In this document: positions 62,185 through 64,000 of the stretch, piece by piece
Layout of the letters: every line of letters starts with the position of its first letter
How positions within the stretch are numbered: the stretch's first letter is position 1
Assembly (NCBI GenBank): GCA_963811885.1
Contig: CAWETB010000015.1
Coordinates: forward strand, 186,001 to 250,000
From: Gaiellasilicea sp963811885
Lineage (GTDB): Bacteria > Actinomycetota > Thermoleophilia > Gaiellales > Gaiellaceae
Direction of reading: 5' to 3'
Length of the DNA stretch: 64,000 nt
The notes under the pieces: model-generated
The model's database searches: none
Seen by the model: only the letters and a program-made list of their open reading frames with translations
What the model was told of the DNA's origin: nothing
Made by a program: the position numbers and the translations under genes

Positions 62185-63036
62185 GTGGAGGTGCGCAAGG
62201 TCGGAGTGGTCGGGCTCGGCGCCATGGGCGCCGGCATCGCGCAGCTCTGCGTCGAGGCAGGGATCGACACCGTCGGCCGCGAGGTCACGGCCGAGCTGGG
62301 GGAGCAGGCGGGCGAGCGGATCGGCCACTTCCTCACCCGCAAGGTCGACAAGGGGCAGCTCGAGCAGGCGGCGCGCGACGACGCGATGAGCCGGCTCTCG
62401 CTGACGACCGAGCTCGGCGACTTCGCCGACTGCGACGTCGTGATCGAGGCGATCGTCGAGGAGCTCGAGCCGAAGCGGCAGCTCTTCGCCGAGCTCGAGC
62501 GAATCTGCCGTCCCGACGCCGTCCTCGCCACCAACACCTCCGCGCTCTCGGTCACGGAGATCGCGGCCGCCACGTCGACGGCCGGTCGGGTCGTCGGCAT
62601 GCACTTCTTCAATCCCGCGCCGCTGATGCCGCTCGTCGAGATCGTGCGGGCGGAGCTGACCGAGGACGGGCCGTTCGAGACGGCGTTCGCACTCGGTGAG
62701 CGAATCGGCAAGACGCCGATCCGCTGCCACGACACGCCCGGCTTCGTCGTCAACCGCGTCCTGATCCCGCTCCTGAACGACTGCATCCGCGTCCTCGACG
62801 AGTCGCGGGTGTCGCCGGAGGACCTCGACACCGGGATGAAGAACGGCGCCGGCTGGCCGATGGGGCCGTGCGCGCTCGTCGATCTCGTCGGGATCGACGT
62901 GCACGTGCACGCGTCGGAGGCGCTGTACGAGAAGACGCGTGAGCAGCGGATGGCGCCGCCGCCGCGGCTCGTCGCGATGCGGAACGCGGGCCTGCTCGGC
63001 CGCAAGTCCGGCCGCGGCTTCTACACCTACGACTGA
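62185..63036 (+). CDS. 3-hydroxyacyl-CoA dehydrogenase
   Basis: 283-aa enzyme of the 3-hydroxybutyryl-CoA dehydrogenase type: NAD-binding 'GVVGLGAMGAGIAQ', 'DVVIEAIVEELEPKRQLFAELE', catalytic-His signature 'GMHFFNPAPLMPLVEIV' and C-terminal helical domain ('GFVVNRVLIPLLNDCIRVLDE'). Interconverts 3-hydroxyacyl- and 3-ketoacyl-CoA, next step to the nearby thiolase. GTG start with TAGGAT 8 nt upstream. Ends overlapping the antiporter gene by 10 nt. Confidence 0.93.
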   Translation: MEVRKVGVVGLGAMGAGIAQLCVEAGIDTVGREVTAELGEQAGERIGHFLTRKVDKGQLEQAARDDAMSRLSLTTELGDFADCDVVIEAIVEELEPKRQLFAELERICRPDAVLATNTSALSVTEIAAATSTAGRVVGMHFFNPAPLMPLVEIVRAELTEDGPFETAFALGERIGKTPIRCHDTPGFVVNRVLIPLLNDCIRVLDESRVSPEDLDTGMKNGAGWPMGPCALVDLVGIDVHVHASEALYEKTREQRMAPPPRLVAMRNAGLLGRKSGRGFYTYD

Positions 63037-64000
63037 CGTTCCATCGGCACGTTCAGCCGCTCGGCGACCTTCGGCACGAGCGTGCCCTGGACGAGCACCG
63101 AGAAGAGAACGACGACGAAGACGATCCCGTACATCTCGGTCCCGTCGTCGACGTCGGCGATCAGCGCCAGCGACGCCAGCAGGATCGGCACGGCTCCCTT
63201 CAGCCCGCTCCACATCACGAAGAGCCGCTCGCCGCCGTCGAGCCGGACGGGGAGCAGCAACGCCCCGACGACGAGCGGGCGGATCGCGAATGCGAGCAGC
63301 GCCGCGAGCGCAAGGCCCTCGAACCACGCGTTCGAGTCGAACAGCTGCGTCAGGTTGATCGTGAGGCCGAGCGCGACGAACATCGCGATCTCCGCCAGGC
63401 TGCCGATCGAGGCGAGGAACTCGTCGATCTCGCGCCGGTGCGGCACCGGCCGGTCGCCGATCAGGATCCCGGCGACGAACACCGCCAGAAAGCCGGAGCC
63501 GTGCACGAGCGTGGCCGCTCCGTAGATGACACCGGCGGCGGCGACGACCCGCAGCGGGTAGAGCGCGGGCGAGGGCAGCGTCACGCGCCGCATCAGCGGC
63601 AGGAGCAAGGCCGCGCGCGGCCGCACCGACCGCGATGCCGCCCGCCATCTCGACCGCGAACTCCTCGACGACCGACCAGAAGGAGCCATGGTCGCTCGTG
63701 GCGAGCTCGATCATCCCGATCATCAGCGCGATCCCGACCGGGTCGTTCGCCCCGGACTCGCCCTTCAGGATCGTCCCGGTCCGGCCGCGGATCTCACGGC
63801 CGCCGAGTACCGAGAAGGTGACCGCGGGATCGGTGGGCGCGAGCGCGGCTCCGAGCATCCCGCTCGTGATCCAGGAGAGGTCGAAGAGCACGTGCGCGGC
63901 CGCCGCGATCAATGCCGCCGAGGCGAACGTCCCGAGGACGCCGAGCGAGAGGATCGGCACGGCCGAGCTGCGGAAGCGGCCCCAGCCGATGTCGAGCCCG
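63027..64000 (-). CDS. CPA1-type cation/proton antiporter (5' end outside window, frameshifted near 63614)
   Basis: C-terminal part of a polytopic antiporter of the NhaP/CvrA kind; the N-terminus lies past base 64000. 'LKGESGANDPVGIALM' holds the ND ion-binding pair; 'HGSGFLAVFVAGILIGDRPVPHRREI' and 'MWSGLKGAVPILLASLALI' are conserved membrane segments. The break inside a (GC)n run at 63608-63622 is closed by one GC. Na+ or K+ specificity is not clear. Confidence 0.88.

Noticed and set aside
1..64000. CRISPR array, insertion sequence, integrase or phage attachment site
   Set aside because: No regularly spaced repeats with spacers, no transposase or integrase motif and no duplicated tRNA end were seen.

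Overview
This window looks like chromosome from a very GC-rich actinobacterium, most plausibly a Thermoleophilia/Gaiellales-type lineage. That placement is inference from gene content and style: a fused PafBC regulator, an MprAB/PepD-like envelope-stress locus, PdxST, a Tad pilus locus, cyclic-2,3-diphosphoglycerate genes, and many start codons placed 6-7 nt behind a TAnnnT box as in leaderless mRNAs. No marker gene in the window proves the taxon. There is no phage, plasmid, IS element or CRISPR array; it reads as core chromosome with one decayed, lower-GC patch at 47.4-49.2 kb.

Layout. 0-4.2 kb: partial SDR dehydrogenase, YjbQ, cupin, one tRNA (CAU), a small membrane protein, a DUF192 protein and a membrane-anchored M15 peptidase. 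4.3-13.4 kb: a Tad/Flp pilus operon with three Flp-type pilins (two preceded by a duplicated leader), TadE, CpaB, CpaE/TadZ, TadA, a VWA-TadB fusion, TadC and a long coiled-coil protein. 13.4-24.6 kb: pdxS, pdxT, yebC, then tightly overlapping ruvC-ruvA-ruvB-helD-like, several small unknowns and recJ. 24.8-31.8 kb: bifunctional Rel, then a leftward envelope-stress block (response regulator, histidine kinase, secreted helical protein, HtrA protease, second helical protein). 32-43 kb: thioesterase, phosphomannomutase, a large cyclase/AAA/TPR protein, an AP-endonuclease-like TIM barrel, ccmE-ccmF-ccmI-like, an M23 murein hydrolase, hpt and a small nuclease-like protein. 43-47.4 kb: metallophosphatase, cyclic-2,3-DPG synthetase, 2-phosphoglycerate kinase, a divergent GlpX and a MIP18 protein. 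49-64 kb: ABM-domain protein, UbiA-like/methyltransferase/oxidoreductase operon, QueG, histidine kinase, PafBC, zinc-ribbon proteins, aldehyde dehydrogenase, thiolase, LysR, 3-hydroxyacyl-CoA dehydrogenase and a cation/proton antiporter cut by the right edge.

Two observations stand out. First, twenty sites in fifteen otherwise healthy genes (including ruvA, ruvB, ccmF and htrA) carry a frameshift of the same sense, and each can be repaired by restoring one GC/CG dinucleotide next to an existing one. This points to systematic collapse of GCGC/CGCG tracts in the sequence rather than gene decay; I annotate these genes across the break. Second, the envelope-stress block contains two arrays of four 11-bp direct repeats, each about 50 nt upstream of the start codons of htrA and of the secreted helical protein. 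Spacing and context suggest operators for the adjacent OmpR-family response regulator.

Functional links: the Tad operon should build a surface pilus; the ruv/helD operon joins Holliday-junction processing to an RNA-polymerase-recycling type helicase; MIP18, GlpX, 2-phosphoglycerate kinase and cyclic-DPG synthetase form a run of central-carbon/Fe-S genes; ALDH, thiolase and 3-hydroxyacyl-CoA dehydrogenase suggest acyl-CoA metabolism near a LysR regulator.
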